Positions 44,610 to 54,808 of a DNA stretch of 64,000 bases are shown in pieces (positions within the stretch are counted from its first letter, which is position 1; every line of letters starts with the position of its first letter). The position numbers and the translations under genes are program-made. This DNA comes from a bacterium (lineage in GTDB: Bacteria > DUMJ01), in NCBI GenBank assembly GCA_012839925.1, contig DUMJ01000053.1, positions 1 to 64,000 on the forward strand. The letters run 5' to 3'. A model generated the notes under the pieces. It ran no database searches and was not told the DNA's origin. It saw only the letters and a list, made by a program, of their open reading frames with translations.

Positions 44610-45433
44610 TGAAAAATGCGATAGGGATATTCGATTCAGGATTGGGAGGATTGACAGTATTAAAAGAGCTAAAACAGATGCTTCCCGATGAGGATATAAT
44701 TTACGTGGCAGATACCATACATATCCCATATGGGAATAAATCTGTACAGGAGATTGTCTGCTATATGAAGCAGATAGTATTATTTTTAGAGAAGATGGAT
44801 GTAAAAGCTGTAATTGTAGCCTGTAATACAAGTTCTGCTTTGGCTTTAAAATACATTGAAAATATTATATCTACCCCTATAATTGGACTTATAGAACCTG
44901 CAGCAGAAAAACTCTCCAGAAAAGAGAGTATTAGAAAAGTAGGAGTCCTAGCTACCAGGGCAACTGTTTCTTCTCTAGCGTATACTCTGGCTATCAGAAG
45001 GTATAACCCTCAGATTCAGGTAATTGAAAGATCTGCCCCACTTCTGGTCTCATTGATAGAAAACAGGGCAAAAAAAGATATGCTGTTCAAAGCACTATCT
45101 GTATATCTTGGACCACTCATAGAAGCTCAGATAGATACCCTCATATTGGGATGCAGTCATTATCCCTTGTATTTGAAAGAGATTAGTAGTATTCTATTAG
45201 AGAAAGGTAGTGATATAGAGATCGTGGACCCTGCAAGACCTGCAGTAGAAAAGTTAGCTTTGATATTGAGAGATACCGGGATTATAGGGGGAGGAAGAGG
45301 GGATATAGAGTTCTATACCACCGGAGACGCTTATGATTTTAAAGAAAAGGCAAGTATTTTCTGGAATGGTCCTGTTAAGGTGAGACATATAAACTTGAGA
45401 GAGGTAGGGGAGATTAAGTTATGGCAGAGATAG
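44609..45433 (+). CDS. murI: glutamate racemase
   Basis: A 274-residue cofactor-independent racemase that makes D-glutamate for peptidoglycan. The two catalytic cysteines are in VVACNTSSALAL-type context (IVACNTSSALALKY) and LGCSHYPLYL. The N-terminal motif is IGIFDSGLGGLTVLKEL. It shares one base with the amidase stop and overlaps rpe by 13 bases. Together with alr and the amidase it forms a wall-synthesis set. Confidence 0.97.
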   Translation: MKNAIGIFDSGLGGLTVLKELKQMLPDEDIIYVADTIHIPYGNKSVQEIVCYMKQIVLFLEKMDVKAVIVACNTSSALALKYIENIISTPIIGLIEPAAEKLSRKESIRKVGVLATRATVSSLAYTLAIRRYNPQIQVIERSAPLLVSLIENRAKKDMLFKALSVYLGPLIEAQIDTLILGCSHYPLYLKEISSILLEKGSDIEIVDPARPAVEKLALILRDTGIIGGGRGDIEFYTTGDAYDFKEKASIFWNGPVKVRHINLREVGEIKLWQR

Positions 45434-46122
45434 TGCCATCTATCCTTTCCGCTGATATAATTGAACTTAAGAGTCTCTTAGACGAATTCAAGACGTCCAA
45501 TATAGAATGGTTACATATAGATATAATGGATGGGCATTTTGTTCCCAATCTAAGTTTCGGTCCACAGATAGTAGAATCCATAAAAAGTAGTTACAGGTTT
45601 CTACTTGATGTACATCTTATGGTAACCCCTCCAGAGGACTTTATAGAGCCATTCAGGAAAGCAGGATCAGACCTTATAACTGTTCATATTGAGGCAACAC
45701 CGCATATACACAGAACAATATCATATATAAAGTCACTAAACTGTAGAGCTGGAATAGCTATAAATCCTGGTACCCCCATTTTGCTTCTTAAAGAGATTAT
45801 AGAAGAGGTCGACCTCGTTTTACTTATGAGTGTAAATCCAGGTTTTGGCGGTCAGGTCTTTATAAGAAATGCAATCAGAAGGCTAAATGAGCTGAAAGAA
45901 CTTTGTGCGTCACTGGGCGTCTCACCTCTTATAGAGGTAGACGGAGGTGTTAATGGTGAAAACATAGAAAACCTTATTGATTGTGGTGTAGATATGCTGG
46001 TCATAGGTTCAGCTATAACCAGGTCTAAAGATAGGAAATCCAGATTGCTTGAATTAGATAATATGATGAAGAGAAGAGGTCAAAAGATAGAGGAGTATAA
46101 TCCTAATTTAAAAGGCAGGTGA
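45421..46122 (+). CDS. rpe: ribulose-phosphate 3-epimerase
   Basis: A 233-residue TIM-barrel enzyme of the pentose phosphate pathway. Motifs are VPSILSADIIELKSLLDE, WLHIDIMDGHFVPNLSFGP (metal and catalytic Asp/His), DVHLMVTPPEDFI, LMSVNPGFGGQ and IEVDGGVNGENI. It overlaps murI by 13 bases and is followed 5 bases later by the 40-residue zinc ribbon. Confidence 0.97.
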   Translation: MAEIVPSILSADIIELKSLLDEFKTSNIEWLHIDIMDGHFVPNLSFGPQIVESIKSSYRFLLDVHLMVTPPEDFIEPFRKAGSDLITVHIEATPHIHRTISYIKSLNCRAGIAINPGTPILLLKEIIEEVDLVLLMSVNPGFGGQVFIRNAIRRLNELKELCASLGVSPLIEVDGGVNGENIENLIDCGVDMLVIGSAITRSKDRKSRLLELDNMMKRRGQKIEEYNPNLKGR

Positions 46123-46127
46123 GAGTT

Positions 46128-46250
46128 ATGGGTAAAAAAGCTCCGGCAAGATGTCCGAAATGCGGTAGTACAAAGATTCTCCCCAAGAAGGGAGACCCTT
46201 CAAAATGGGAGTGTAAGAGCTGCGGTGCGACATTCTCTGCCAATGTCTAG
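46128..46250 (+). CDS. 40-aa zinc ribbon protein
   Basis: A very small protein (40 residues) with two CxxC knuckles, Cys9-Pro-Lys-Cys12-Gly and Cys29-Lys-Ser-Cys32-Gly, a treble-clef or rubredoxin-like zinc ribbon pattern of the type found in ribosomal proteins and RNA polymerase subunits. The basic N-terminus (MGKKAPAR) suits nucleic-acid binding. SD-like AGGTGAGAG precedes the ATG. It is the last gene of the plus-strand run and ends just before a bidirectional terminator, so it is likely real despite its size. Function unknown; a ribosome- or polymerase-associated factor is a guess. Confidence 0.8.
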   Translation: MGKKAPARCPKCGSTKILPKKGDPSKWECKSCGATFSANV

Positions 46251-46258
46251 AAAAGAAC

Positions 46259-46285
46259 AGGGGCTACCAGTTTCTGGTAGCCCCT
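46259..46285. terminator. bidirectional hairpin terminator
   Basis: A perfect 12-base stem (46259-46270 with 46274-46285) around a 3-base loop, between the convergent zinc-ribbon and disulfide-oxidoreductase genes. The minus strand has the better T-run (GTTCTTTTCT). Confidence 0.88.
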
Positions 46286-46290
46286 CAACT

Positions 46291-46962
46291 TTAACTACTC
46301 TTTATTGATCTTTCTATACTTTCTAAAAAAGCCGTTTCCGGTACTGCCCCTATTATCTCTTCTTTATCATTTATAACAGTCTTAGGGACACCCTCCACAT
46401 TATAGTAGTTTCCAAGCTGAGGAAATTCTATCACCTCTATACCCTCGGCGGTTATAAAATCATTTTCCATAGCGAACTGATGGGCGGTACGCACCATCCT
46501 GGGACAGTAGGGACAGGTCGGTGTAACAAAAACCTGGATATTAGTTTCTTTATCTATCTTTGCCAGACGTTCTTTTAATTCTTTAGAAAGCCTGGTGGTT
46601 CTCTTACTCACATCTACTATGTCCTCTATCAGAGAAGAAAACTCATAACCAGAGGGAATGCCGTAAAATCTTATGCCATAATCTTTATCTCCGAGAATAG
46701 CAATGGCAGGAATCCTCTTTATACTGTACTTCTTTACCATCTCCTCATCGGTAATAAAATCGTAAATTTCCAGTTCAATCTTATCTGATATATCTGAAAG
46801 CTCTTTCAGCAAACCCTCTGTTTCCCTGCAGTACTCACACTCAACTCCTGGGACGAAAAGTCCTGATCTCTGTGTAAAAAGAAGTATCTTCACTTCGTTT
46901 ACCAGTTCTCTTTCAAAAAACTCTCTCAAATAATTCCTATCTCTTTCACTTATAAGTGCCAT
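46291..46962 (-). CDS. protein disulfide oxidoreductase (PDO), two glutaredoxin-like domains
   Basis: A 223-residue thiol-disulfide enzyme of the type found in thermophilic archaea and bacteria. Two thioredoxin-fold units each carry an active site: CEYC at residues 42-45 and CPYC at 150-153. cis-Pro motifs are present (RIPAIAIL; EGVPKTVIND). It probably makes or repairs disulfides in cytoplasmic proteins, or reduces thioredoxin-like partners. ATG 46962 is chosen because AGGAGG lies right before it; an in-frame start five codons upstream lies closer to rpoC but has no SD. It follows rpoC by 15 bases and is the last gene of the run. Confidence 0.94.
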   Translation of the reverse strand: MALISERDRNYLREFFERELVNEVKILLFTQRSGLFVPGVECEYCRETEGLLKELSDISDKIELEIYDFITDEEMVKKYSIKRIPAIAILGDKDYGIRFYGIPSGYEFSSLIEDIVDVSKRTTRLSKELKERLAKIDKETNIQVFVTPTCPYCPRMVRTAHQFAMENDFITAEGIEVIEFPQLGNYYNVEGVPKTVINDKEEIIGAVPETAFLESIERSIKSS

Positions 46963-46977
46963 ATTATCCTCCTGCAA

Positions 46978-49900
46978 TTACATTACCTGAAAATATTCCA
47001 TTGCAGCCTCTTCTTTTTCCCCTTCTTCCACTTTCTCCACACTCAGATTTTTATACCCGGGGAAACCTGTGCCTGCAGGAATCAAATTCCCTATAATGAC
47101 GTTTTCTTTTAATCCAGAAAGTGTATCTATTTTACCCTTTACCGCCGCCTCAGTTAATACTCTGGTAGTCTCCTGGAAAGATGCTGCTGCCAAAAAACTA
47201 TCAGTAGCAAGAGAAGCTCTTGTAATCCCAAGTAAGATTCTCTTGCCCCTTGGTGGTTTCAAACCGTTCTTTATTGCCATTTCCTGAAGTTCTTCAAACT
47301 CATTTATATCCACCAGATTACCTATTATAAGCTCTGTATCACCGGGATCATCAACTTTTATCTTCTGCAGCATTCTCCTTACTATAAGTTCTATATGCTT
47401 ATCGTGCAGTTCAACTCCTTGAGATATATAAACCTTTTTAACCTCATCTACCAGGTACCTTTCTACATCTTTTACTCCCTCAATTCTCAGTATTTCATGA
47501 GGGTTTAAAGGACCTTCTGTAAGTGGTGTTCCTGGAACAACGCTATCTCCATCCTGAACTCTTATCCTGGACCCAAATGGTATCTGATATCTAGCTTTTT
47601 CCACATTATCATTTATAATAGAAATATAAGTAACTCCTTTGCTATCATCTACTTTGACAATACCTTCAACTTCACTCATAATAGCCTGCCCCTTAGGCTT
47701 TCTGGCTTCAAATAACTCTTCTACCCTGGGAAGACCCTGAGTTATATCTTCCACGGCAACTCCACCAGTATGAAAAGTCCTCAACGTTAATTGGGTTCCA
47801 GGTTCACCTATGGATTGCGCTGCAGTAACCCCTACAGCCTCTCCAACGTCTACTAGCTTATTGGTAGCAAGGTTAATACCATAACACTTGGCACATACAC
47901 CTTTCTTAGATTTACAGGTAAAAACAGAGAATACTCTCACCCTTTCTATACCGGCTGCCTCTATCTTTTTAGCTTTTTCATCATCAATAGTTTCATTAGT
48001 CCGCACAATAATTTCCCCAGTGTTAGGGTCTATAACATCTTCAGCTGCTATTCTATACTGTAATCTAGTAGATAGTGGCTCCAAAACTTCATTCCCTTCT
48101 TTTAATGGATAGATATATACTCCTTCAGTATCGCCACAATCTTCCTCTTCTATTATTACTTCTTGAGCAACATCAATAAGTCGTCTGGTAAGATAACCTG
48201 AATCTGCTGTTCTTAAAGCAGTATCTGTAGAGCCTTTTCTAGCACCATGGGTTGAAATAAAGTATTCAATTACGCTTAACCCTTCTCTAAAATTATGGGT
48301 GATAGGAAATTCTATGATACGCCCTGAAGGGTCTGCCATAAGACCTCTAATCCCAGCCAGTTGTCTCAACTGCTGGATATTACCTCTGGCTCCTGACGTT
48401 GTCATCATATAGATATGATTAAATGGACTCATCCCATTCTTTATCTTCTCAGTAATAATGTCGGTAACTCTATTCCATAGGTCTACCACTTCCTGATATT
48501 TCTCTTCCTGGGTAAGTAATCCATCTTCATACTGTTTTTCCAGCATCTCAACTTCTGACATCGCCTCTTTAATAAGCTTATCTTTATCCTCAGGGATCTC
48601 CACATCTTTCACAGATATAGTAAGTCCTGCCCTGGTAGCCCATTTAAATCCAAGTCCTTTTATGGCATCTAAAAGATTTATAGTAGCGGTATATCCCTTT
48701 TTCTTAAAACAAGCCTCTATCAGATTTCCGAGAGACTTTTTATCCTGCGGCTCATTCACATAATCCCAGTCTTCTGGCAGGACCTTGTTAAATATCAATC
48801 TGCCTAATGTGGTATCACGTAAAACTCCTCTATACCTAACCTTTATTGGAGCATGGACATCCAGTTCTCCTGTCTCATAAGCCATTAAAGCCTCTTCATA
48901 ATTGGCAAATATCTTACCAGAACCTTTCGCTTTCGGATCCTCCAAAGTCAAATAATATATACCTATAACCATATCCTGGGTGGGAGCCACCAGCGGTTTA
49001 CCATGAGCAGGAGAGAGTATGTTATAGGGGGATGCCATTAAAAGTTCTGCCTCTGCCCTAGCCGGCAGAGAAAGAGGAACATGAACAGCCATCTGGTCCC
49101 CATCAAAATCTGCATTATATGGCGGACATACCATAGGGTGAATTTCTATAGCCCTTCCCTTGGCTAAAACAGGATAGAAAGCCTGGATACTTAATCTATG
49201 CAGTGTAGGAGCTCTATTGAGCATAACAGGATAATCCTTTATAACCTCTTCCAGGATATCCCAGACTTCCGATCGCATTCTCTCAACCATACGTTTTGCA
49301 TTTTTTATATTATGGGCAAGTTTACGTTCTACCAATCTGCGCATAACAAATGGCTTAAATAATTCCAGAGCCATCTCTCTAGGTAATCCACACTGATTCA
49401 GTCTTAATTCCGGGTTTACGACTATAACAGAACGACCAGAGTAATCAACTCTTTTGCCAAGGAGATTCTGTCTGAACCGACCCTGTTTACCCTTAAGTAA
49501 ATCACTTAGAGATTTCAAGGGTCTTCTATTTGAACCTACTACCGCAGTACCTCTTCTTCCATTGTCAATGAGAGCATCTACCGCTTCTTGCAGCATTCTT
49601 TTTTCATTTCTAATTATTATCTCTGGCGCCTGTAATTCAATCAATTTCTTCAATCTATTATTTCGATTTATGACCCTTCTGTATAAATCATTCAGATCAC
49701 TTACGGCGAATCTTCCCCCATCAAGAGGGACCATTGGTCTCAACTCTGGAGGGACTACAGGCAATCGTTCCAGAATCATCCACTCTGGTCTGTTACCGGA
49801 TTTAAATAAACCCTCAACCATATCAAGTCTCTTAAGAATCTTAACCCTCTTCTGCCCATTAGCTGTTTCCAATTCCTTCCTGAGTTCTTTAGAAAGTGAC

Positions 49901-50508
49901 TCTAAATCTACCTCTGCCAAAAGCTCTCTTATAGCCTCAGCACCCATCCCTGCTCTAAACTTATTACCATACTTATCACGATATTCTTCATATTCAACAT
50001 CACTTATCACCTGACATTTCTGCAGAGATGTATCTCCAGGGTCAAGCACTATATAAGCAGCAAAGTATAATACTTTCTCCAAATCCTTCATACTGAGGTT
50101 CAAAACCAGACCTATTCTGGATGGTACACTCTTGAAAAACCATATGTGTGCTACCGGTGCAGCTAACTCTATATACCCCATCCTCTCTCTTCTTACTTTA
50201 GAAGAGGTGATCTCTACCCCACATTTGTCACAGATGATTCCCTTATATCTTAGCTTCCTGTACTTCCCACAATAGCACTCCCAATCTCTGGTGGGACCGA
50301 ATATCCTCTCACAGAAAAGACCATCCATCTCTGGCTTGAAGGTACGATAATTTATTGTTTCAGGCTTTTTTACCTCTCCATATATTACCTGCCCCCCTAC
50401 TCTCCTAGTTCCCCATTCTTTTATCTTTTCCGGAGAAGCTAGTTTTATCTGAATCTTAGTAAAACTAGCCATATTAAGTCTTGTCGTTTCTTTCTTAGTC
50501 ATCTCCAT
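46978..50508 (-). CDS. rpoC: DNA-directed RNA polymerase beta' subunit
   Basis: A 1176-residue subunit. Zinc ribbon cysteines CYC...CDKC (78, 80, 93, 96). The catalytic motif [10 protein letters not shown] lies near residue 465, then bridge helix and trigger loop ([38 protein letters not shown]). The second zinc site is in [15 protein letters not shown]. It is short compared with E. coli (1407) and has no large lineage insertion. The start overlaps the rpoB stop by 14 bases. The most upstream ATG is used because GGAGAAAG precedes it. Confidence 0.98.
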   Translation of the reverse strand: MEMTKKETTRLNMASFTKIQIKLASPEKIKEWGTRRVGGQVIYGEVKKPETINYRTFKPEMDGLFCERIFGPTRDWECYCGKYRKLRYKGIICDKCGVEITSSKVRRERMGYIELAAPVAHIWFFKSVPSRIGLVLNLSMKDLEKVLYFAAYIVLDPGDTSLQKCQVISDVEYEEYRDKYGNKFRAGMGAEAIRELLAEVDLESLSKELRKELETANGQKRVKILKRLDMVEGLFKSGNRPEWMILERLPVVPPELRPMVPLDGGRFAVSDLNDLYRRVINRNNRLKKLIELQAPEIIIRNEKRMLQEAVDALIDNGRRGTAVVGSNRRPLKSLSDLLKGKQGRFRQNLLGKRVDYSGRSVIVVNPELRLNQCGLPREMALELFKPFVMRRLVERKLAHNIKNAKRMVERMRSEVWDILEEVIKDYPVMLNRAPTLHRLSIQAFYPVLAKGRAIEIHPMVCPPYNADFDGDQMAVHVPLSLPARAEAELLMASPYNILSPAHGKPLVAPTQDMVIGIYYLTLEDPKAKGSGKIFANYEEALMAYETGELDVHAPIKVRYRGVLRDTTLGRLIFNKVLPEDWDYVNEPQDKKSLGNLIEACFKKKGYTATINLLDAIKGLGFKWATRAGLTISVKDVEIPEDKDKLIKEAMSEVEMLEKQYEDGLLTQEEKYQEVVDLWNRVTDIITEKIKNGMSPFNHIYMMTTSGARGNIQQLRQLAGIRGLMADPSGRIIEFPITHNFREGLSVIEYFISTHGARKGSTDTALRTADSGYLTRRLIDVAQEVIIEEEDCGDTEGVYIYPLKEGNEVLEPLSTRLQYRIAAEDVIDPNTGEIIVRTNETIDDEKAKKIEAAGIERVRVFSVFTCKSKKGVCAKCYGINLATNKLVDVGEAVGVTAAQSIGEPGTQLTLRTFHTGGVAVEDITQGLPRVEELFEARKPKGQAIMSEVEGIVKVDDSKGVTYISIINDNVEKARYQIPFGSRIRVQDGDSVVPGTPLTEGPLNPHEILRIEGVKDVERYLVDEVKKVYISQGVELHDKHIELIVRRMLQKIKVDDPGDTELIIGNLVDINEFEELQEMAIKNGLKPPRGKRILLGITRASLATDSFLAAASFQETTRVLTEAAVKGKIDTLSGLKENVIIGNLIPAGTGFPGYKNLSVEKVEEGEKEEAAMEYFQVM

Positions 50509-53500
50509 CTTTCTCCATCCCTTCCAGATTCACATTAAACTCATTCCAAATTTCTAAGGGACTTCTTTCACCTTCATCATCAATAGAGATTTCCCTACCA
50601 TCTTTATCGTAAATAATAACATCCAATGCCAATCCTCTCAGCTCTCTTATAAGCACCTTAAATGACTCGGGAATACCTGGAGTTTGAATTTTCTTACCCT
50701 TAACAATCGCCTCATAGGTCTTAGTTCTTCCATCGATATCATCAGACTTTATTGTAAGCATTTCCTGAAGTGTATAGCTTGCCCCATAAGCTTCCAGAGC
50801 CCATACTTCCATCTCTCCAAATCTCTGCCCACCAAACTGTGCTTTACCACCTAAAGGTTGCTGAGTAACCAGAGAATAAGGTCCAGTTGAACGAGCATGT
50901 ATCTTATCGTCAACCAGATGAATGAGCTTCATTATATACATATATCCTACAGTTACAGGACTATCAAATTTTTCTCCTGTTCTTCCATCATACAGAATAC
51001 ATTTACCGTCATCATTGAGACCAGGTATTTCTTCCATAAGTTCTTTTAAAGAGTCGAAGATCTCCTTCTCTGTCGCCCCATTAAATACAGGAGACTCAGC
51101 TATAAAATCCCTGCTATTTGCTATAAGTCCAGTATGAGCTTCAAAAATTTGTCCCAGGTTCATCCTCGAGGGAACTCCAAGAGGATTCAAAACGACATCC
51201 ACAGGAGTCCCGTCTGGCAAAAATGGCATATCTTCCACAGGGAGTATGTTGGCTATTACACCTTTATTACCATGTCTACCAGCTAACTTATCCCCTATAG
51301 AAACCTTCCTCTTCTGAGCCACATAAATCTTTATCACCTTTAAAACCCCAGGGGGGAGGTCATCAAAATTTTCTCTGGAAAAAATCTGCGTCTTTATCAC
51401 TATCCCTTTCTCTCCAGGAGGAAGCCTTAGAGATGTATCTCTAACTTCTCTTGCCTTTTCTGAAAAAATCTGCCTTATAAGTCTCTCCTCTGGAGTAAGC
51501 TCTGTTTCCCCCTTGGGAGAAACTTTTCCCACAAGGATATCACCAGGCTGAACTTCACTACCTACCCTTATTATTCCAAATTCATCTAAATTTTTCAAAG
51601 ACTCTTCACTAACATTGGGTACCTCTCTGGTTATCTCCTCTTGTCCAGCCTTCGTATCCCTGGCTTCTATCTCATACTCCTCTATATGAATAGAGGTATA
51701 TATGTCGTCCCTTACCAGTCTTTCACTAATCAGAATGGCATCTTCATAGTTATAACCCTCCCAGGGCATAAGAGCAACTAACACATTCTGCCCCAAAGCC
51801 AGATCTCCATAGTCCATCGCCATCCCATCAGCTATCGCGTCCCCGGCATCTAACCTGTCACCCTTATTCACAATAACCCTATTGTTTATACAGGTACTCT
51901 GGTTAGACCTGATAAACTTTAGCATCTTATACATATCTTCTTCCCCGTCGTCTGTCTCTACAATCACCCTATCCGCACTTACACTCTTTACTACTCCAGG
52001 TCTTTTTGCCGATACAAGATAACCAGAATATTTGGGGACTATCATCTCCAATCCTGTAGCTACCAGTGGAGCCTTTGGCTTTATTAGAGGAACTGCCTGC
52101 CGCTGCATATTGGCTCCCATCAGCGCTCTACTGGCATCGTCATGTTCCAGAAATGGGATGAGTGCAGCACTGACACCAACTATCTGGCTTGAAGATACAT
52201 CCATATACTGTACTACATCCTTTGGAGCTATAATAAATGTACCACCATAGGCACAGGGTACTTCTTCATCCAGGATATAACCATCTTTATCTATATTTAT
52301 ATTGGCCTGAGCTATTCTGTACTTCTTTTCTTCATCAGCGGTAAGATAATCAATCTGACTTGTTACTCTACCATTTTCTACTTTCCAGTATGGTGTTTCT
52401 ATAAAACCAAGATCATTTACTCTGGCATAAGTGGCTAAACTGTTTATAAGTCCTATATTGGGACCCTCTGGAGTTTCTATCGGGCATAACTTTCCATAAT
52501 GGGTATGATGAACATCCCGCACTTCAAAACCAGCCCTATCCCTGTTCAATCCACCTGGACCTAAAGCACTAACTCTTCTCTTATTCGTCAACTCGGCTAA
52601 AGGATTTGTCTGATCCATAAACTGGCATAACTGACTCGAATTGAAAAATTCTTTTATAGCTGCTGTTAGAGGTCTTATATTAATAAGCATCTGAGGAATA
52701 GCTTTTTCCATATCTGGTTGTAAGCTCATTCGTTCTTTAATCATTCTTTCCATTCGAAGTAACCCTATCCGGAACTGATTTTGAAGCATCTCTCCAATAC
52801 GTCTTACACGTCTATTACCCAGATGGTCTATGTCATCGAGATACTGGTCATAAGGTTCTCCGCTCTCTGCTCTATCAATAAGATTAACCATATAAAATGT
52901 TGTATTGATTATATCTTCGGGTCTTAGAGTTCTTACGTCTAAAGGAATATTTTCCCCGAACTTCTTATTCAGCTTGTATCTGCCAACTCTACCCAGATCG
53001 TATCTTTTACTATCGAAGAAATACTCATTCATCAATCTAACAGCATTTTCTATATTTACAGGGGTTCCAGGACTGAAACGTTTAAGTAATTCTAGAAGAG
53101 ACTCTTCTCTCGTATAAGGTTTACCCTCAACCTTTAATGTCCTGGCTATAATAGCGTCATAACCTGCAAAACTTTCTATAAGCTCATCCTCCGACTCAAA
53201 GCATACCGCCTTAAGGAGTAAAGTCAGAGGTACTTTTCTCATATTATCTATCCTGAAAAAAATAGCACCTTCAGAGTCTGTTTCATATTCTAACCAGATA
53301 CCCCTAGTAGGTATCAGTGTCGCATGAAACAGAGGCTTACCACTTATATCCAATTGGGAATCAAAATATATCCCGGGAGACCTGGTAAGCTGGTTTACTA
53401 TAACTTTCTCTGTCCCATTTATTATAAATGTCCCCCTATCTGTCATCCATGGGAGTTCACCCATATAAACATCATTCTCTTTTATTTCTCCCGTTATCTT

Positions 53501-53809
53501 ACTGACCAGCCGGACCATAACTTTTAGGGGAACGCTGTAAGTCATCCCCTTCTCTTTACATTCTATTTCGGTATATTTTGGCTCTCCCGTCGTATAAGAA
53601 ACAAATTCTATATAATAATTCTCATTAAAATCATATATGGGAGAAACCTCTTTAAATACTTCCAATAAACCCTCATCCAAAAACCAGTTGAAAGACTCCA
53701 GCTGAATATCTAGGAGGTTAGGAACCCCCAGACTCTCCGGGAATCTTGAAAAACGTCTCCTTTTCTTTTCCTTTTTTGACAATATAACAGTCTCCACCTG
53801 TCGACTCAC
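50495..53809 (-). CDS. rpoB: DNA-directed RNA polymerase beta subunit
   Basis: A 1104-residue subunit, compact and without the large insertions of E. coli. Rifampicin region: [22 protein letters not shown] then VSALGPGG. The residue equal to E. coli His526 is Asn here (residue 409, codon 52583-52585), and Ser512 is Cys. Further hallmarks are [49 protein letters not shown] and the C-terminal [26 protein letters not shown]. It is preceded by tRNAs and a phosphodiesterase gene, not by rplJ-rplL. Confidence 0.98.
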   Translation of the reverse strand: MSRQVETVILSKKEKKRRRFSRFPESLGVPNLLDIQLESFNWFLDEGLLEVFKEVSPIYDFNENYYIEFVSYTTGEPKYTEIECKEKGMTYSVPLKVMVRLVSKITGEIKENDVYMGELPWMTDRGTFIINGTEKVIVNQLTRSPGIYFDSQLDISGKPLFHATLIPTRGIWLEYETDSEGAIFFRIDNMRKVPLTLLLKAVCFESEDELIESFAGYDAIIARTLKVEGKPYTREESLLELLKRFSPGTPVNIENAVRLMNEYFFDSKRYDLGRVGRYKLNKKFGENIPLDVRTLRPEDIINTTFYMVNLIDRAESGEPYDQYLDDIDHLGNRRVRRIGEMLQNQFRIGLLRMERMIKERMSLQPDMEKAIPQMLINIRPLTAAIKEFFNSSQLCQFMDQTNPLAELTNKRRVSALGPGGLNRDRAGFEVRDVHHTHYGKLCPIETPEGPNIGLINSLATYARVNDLGFIETPYWKVENGRVTSQIDYLTADEEKKYRIAQANINIDKDGYILDEEVPCAYGGTFIIAPKDVVQYMDVSSSQIVGVSAALIPFLEHDDASRALMGANMQRQAVPLIKPKAPLVATGLEMIVPKYSGYLVSAKRPGVVKSVSADRVIVETDDGEEDMYKMLKFIRSNQSTCINNRVIVNKGDRLDAGDAIADGMAMDYGDLALGQNVLVALMPWEGYNYEDAILISERLVRDDIYTSIHIEEYEIEARDTKAGQEEITREVPNVSEESLKNLDEFGIIRVGSEVQPGDILVGKVSPKGETELTPEERLIRQIFSEKAREVRDTSLRLPPGEKGIVIKTQIFSRENFDDLPPGVLKVIKIYVAQKRKVSIGDKLAGRHGNKGVIANILPVEDMPFLPDGTPVDVVLNPLGVPSRMNLGQIFEAHTGLIANSRDFIAESPVFNGATEKEIFDSLKELMEEIPGLNDDGKCILYDGRTGEKFDSPVTVGYMYIMKLIHLVDDKIHARSTGPYSLVTQQPLGGKAQFGGQRFGEMEVWALEAYGASYTLQEMLTIKSDDIDGRTKTYEAIVKGKKIQTPGIPESFKVLIRELRGLALDVIIYDKDGREISIDDEGERSPLEIWNEFNVNLEGMEKDGDD

Positions 53810-53832
53810 CTCGTGGAATATATTTTTAGAAA

Positions 53833-54399
53833 TTAAAAACTAATAGAATCTACTGTTTCCCCTGTATCCAAATCTACAAGCCATACAAGTTTCTTAACAG
53901 TATCCAGCACCACTGCGGTCTTTTTCCTTATCTCTCCCAAAGGAATACTGGGACTTCCAGGGTTAACAAAGAGTATACCATCTTGCATCTTCAAGAAAGG
54001 GATATGCGTATGACCAGAAATGACAATATTAAATCTATAATCCTCCTCTAGGGAAAATATCCAGCTATTCAGATCTTTATCTCCATGATGAATAAGAATT
54101 TTTAACTCATCTATAAAAAGAACACCATAGGGTGAAAGGATAGGAATCTTTAATAAAGATTGATCAACCTCACTATCACAATTACCCTTTACTATGATTA
54201 AAGGTTTACCATAGCTGTTTATGGCAGCTGCCAATTCCTTTGGAGAATATCCCTCTGGAATGGGATTTTTAGGACCGTGGTATAATATATCTCCTGCAAT
54301 TATCCAAAGGATGACATCTTTAAATCTCAAAGAATAAAAGACAGCATCCCATGCTGTCTTACTACCATGGATATCACTGGTAATACCTATTAAGCTCAA
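53833..54399 (-). CDS. YfcE/MJ0936-type metallophosphodiesterase
   Basis: A 188-residue calcineurin-like phosphoesterase of the YfcE type, active on phosphodiesters. All metal motifs are present: TSDIHG near the N-terminus, [22 protein letters not shown] and SGHTHIP, then VNPGSPSIP. The start is set at TTG 54399 because GAGGAG lies 6-8 bases before it; the TTG at 54414 is part of that SD. It is 24 bases upstream of rpoB and 25 bases after tRNA-Phe, so it is probably in the rpoBC transcript. Confidence 0.92.
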   Translation of the reverse strand: MSLIGITSDIHGSKTAWDAVFYSLRFKDVILWIIAGDILYHGPKNPIPEGYSPKELAAAINSYGKPLIIVKGNCDSEVDQSLLKIPILSPYGVLFIDELKILIHHGDKDLNSWIFSLEEDYRFNIVISGHTHIPFLKMQDGILFVNPGSPSIPLGEIRKKTAVVLDTVKKLVWLVDLDTGETVDSISF

Positions 54400-54424
54400 A
54401 TATTCACTCCTCAATACAAATTAA

Positions 54425-54500
54425 TGGTGCCGAGACCCAGAGTCGAACTGGGGACACGTGGATTTTCAGTCCACTGCTCTACCAACTGAGCTATCTCGGC
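54425..54500 (-). tRNA. tRNA-Phe (GAA anticodon)
   Basis: Minus strand cloverleaf: GCCGAGA pairs with TCTCGGC, anticodon loop CTGAAAA with anticodon GAA, T loop TTCGACT, discriminator A, encoded CCA. It is 9 bases downstream of tRNA-Asp. Confidence 0.97.
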
Positions 54501-54509
54501 TTTTCAATA

Positions 54510-54587
54510 TGGCGGGACCGACGAGATTCGAACTCGCGATCTCCTGCGTGACAGGCAGGTGTGCTAAACCGGCTACACCACGGCCCC
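54510..54587 (-). tRNA. tRNA-Asp (GTC anticodon)
   Basis: Minus strand: acceptor GGGGCCG pairs with CGGTCCC with one G-U pair, anticodon loop CTGTCAC with anticodon GTC, T loop TTCGAAT, discriminator G as usual for tRNA-Asp, encoded CCA. Confidence 0.96.
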
Positions 54588-54596
54588 GTATTATCT

Positions 54597-54625
54597 ATTT
54601 TACCAGTATATAAAATTTTTGTCAA
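54597..54625 (-). promoter_or_regulatory. promoter between tRNA-Leu and tRNA-Asp
   Basis: Minus strand TTGACA (54625-54620), 17-base spacer, TAAAAT (54602-54597). The -35 touches the last base of the tRNA-Leu CCA (54626), and the predicted start is close to the tRNA-Asp 5' end (54587). It could drive tRNA-Asp, tRNA-Phe, the phosphodiesterase, rpoB and rpoC. Confidence 0.75.
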
Positions 54626-54711
54626 TGGTGCCGAGGGAGGGGTTCGAACCCTCACGGGGAACGCCCATACGCCCCTCAAACGTACGCGTCTGCCAATTCC
54701 GCCACCTCGGC
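54626..54711 (-). tRNA. tRNA-Leu (GAG anticodon)
   Basis: Minus strand, 86 bases with a long variable arm as in class II tRNAs. GCCGAGG pairs with CCTCGGC, anticodon loop TTGAGGG with anticodon GAG, T loop TTCGAAC, discriminator A, encoded CCA. Confidence 0.96.
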
Positions 54712-54719
54712 GTGTCTAT

Positions 54720-54749
54720 ATTATATTCTAAATCCAGTGGACTTGTCAA
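54720..54749 (-). promoter_or_regulatory. promoter for tRNA-Leu, overlapping the divergent promoter
   Basis: Minus strand TTGACA (54749-54744), 18-base spacer, TATAAT (54725-54720). The start is near 54713, almost at the tRNA-Leu 5' end. Its -35 overlaps the plus-strand -35 of the isomerase-like gene. Confidence 0.75.
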
Positions 54750-54771
54750 TACTATAGCTTTTATGTATAAT
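54743..54771 (+). promoter_or_regulatory. promoter for the isomerase-like gene
   Basis: TTGTCA (54743-54748), 17-base spacer, TATAAT (54766-54771), then SD AAAGGAGGT before the ATG at 54809. The -35 shares five bases with the opposing tRNA-Leu -35. Confidence 0.75.
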
Positions 54772-54808
54772 CTAGTCAACAGAGAAAACTAAAAGGAGGT
54801 ATTGGGAA

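Noticed and set aside
49454..50014. 186-residue plus-strand open frame
   Set aside because: Antisense to conserved rpoC coding sequence.
54491..54679. 62-residue minus-strand frame through the tRNA cluster
   Set aside because: It translates tRNA-Asp and tRNA-Leu sequence; not a gene.
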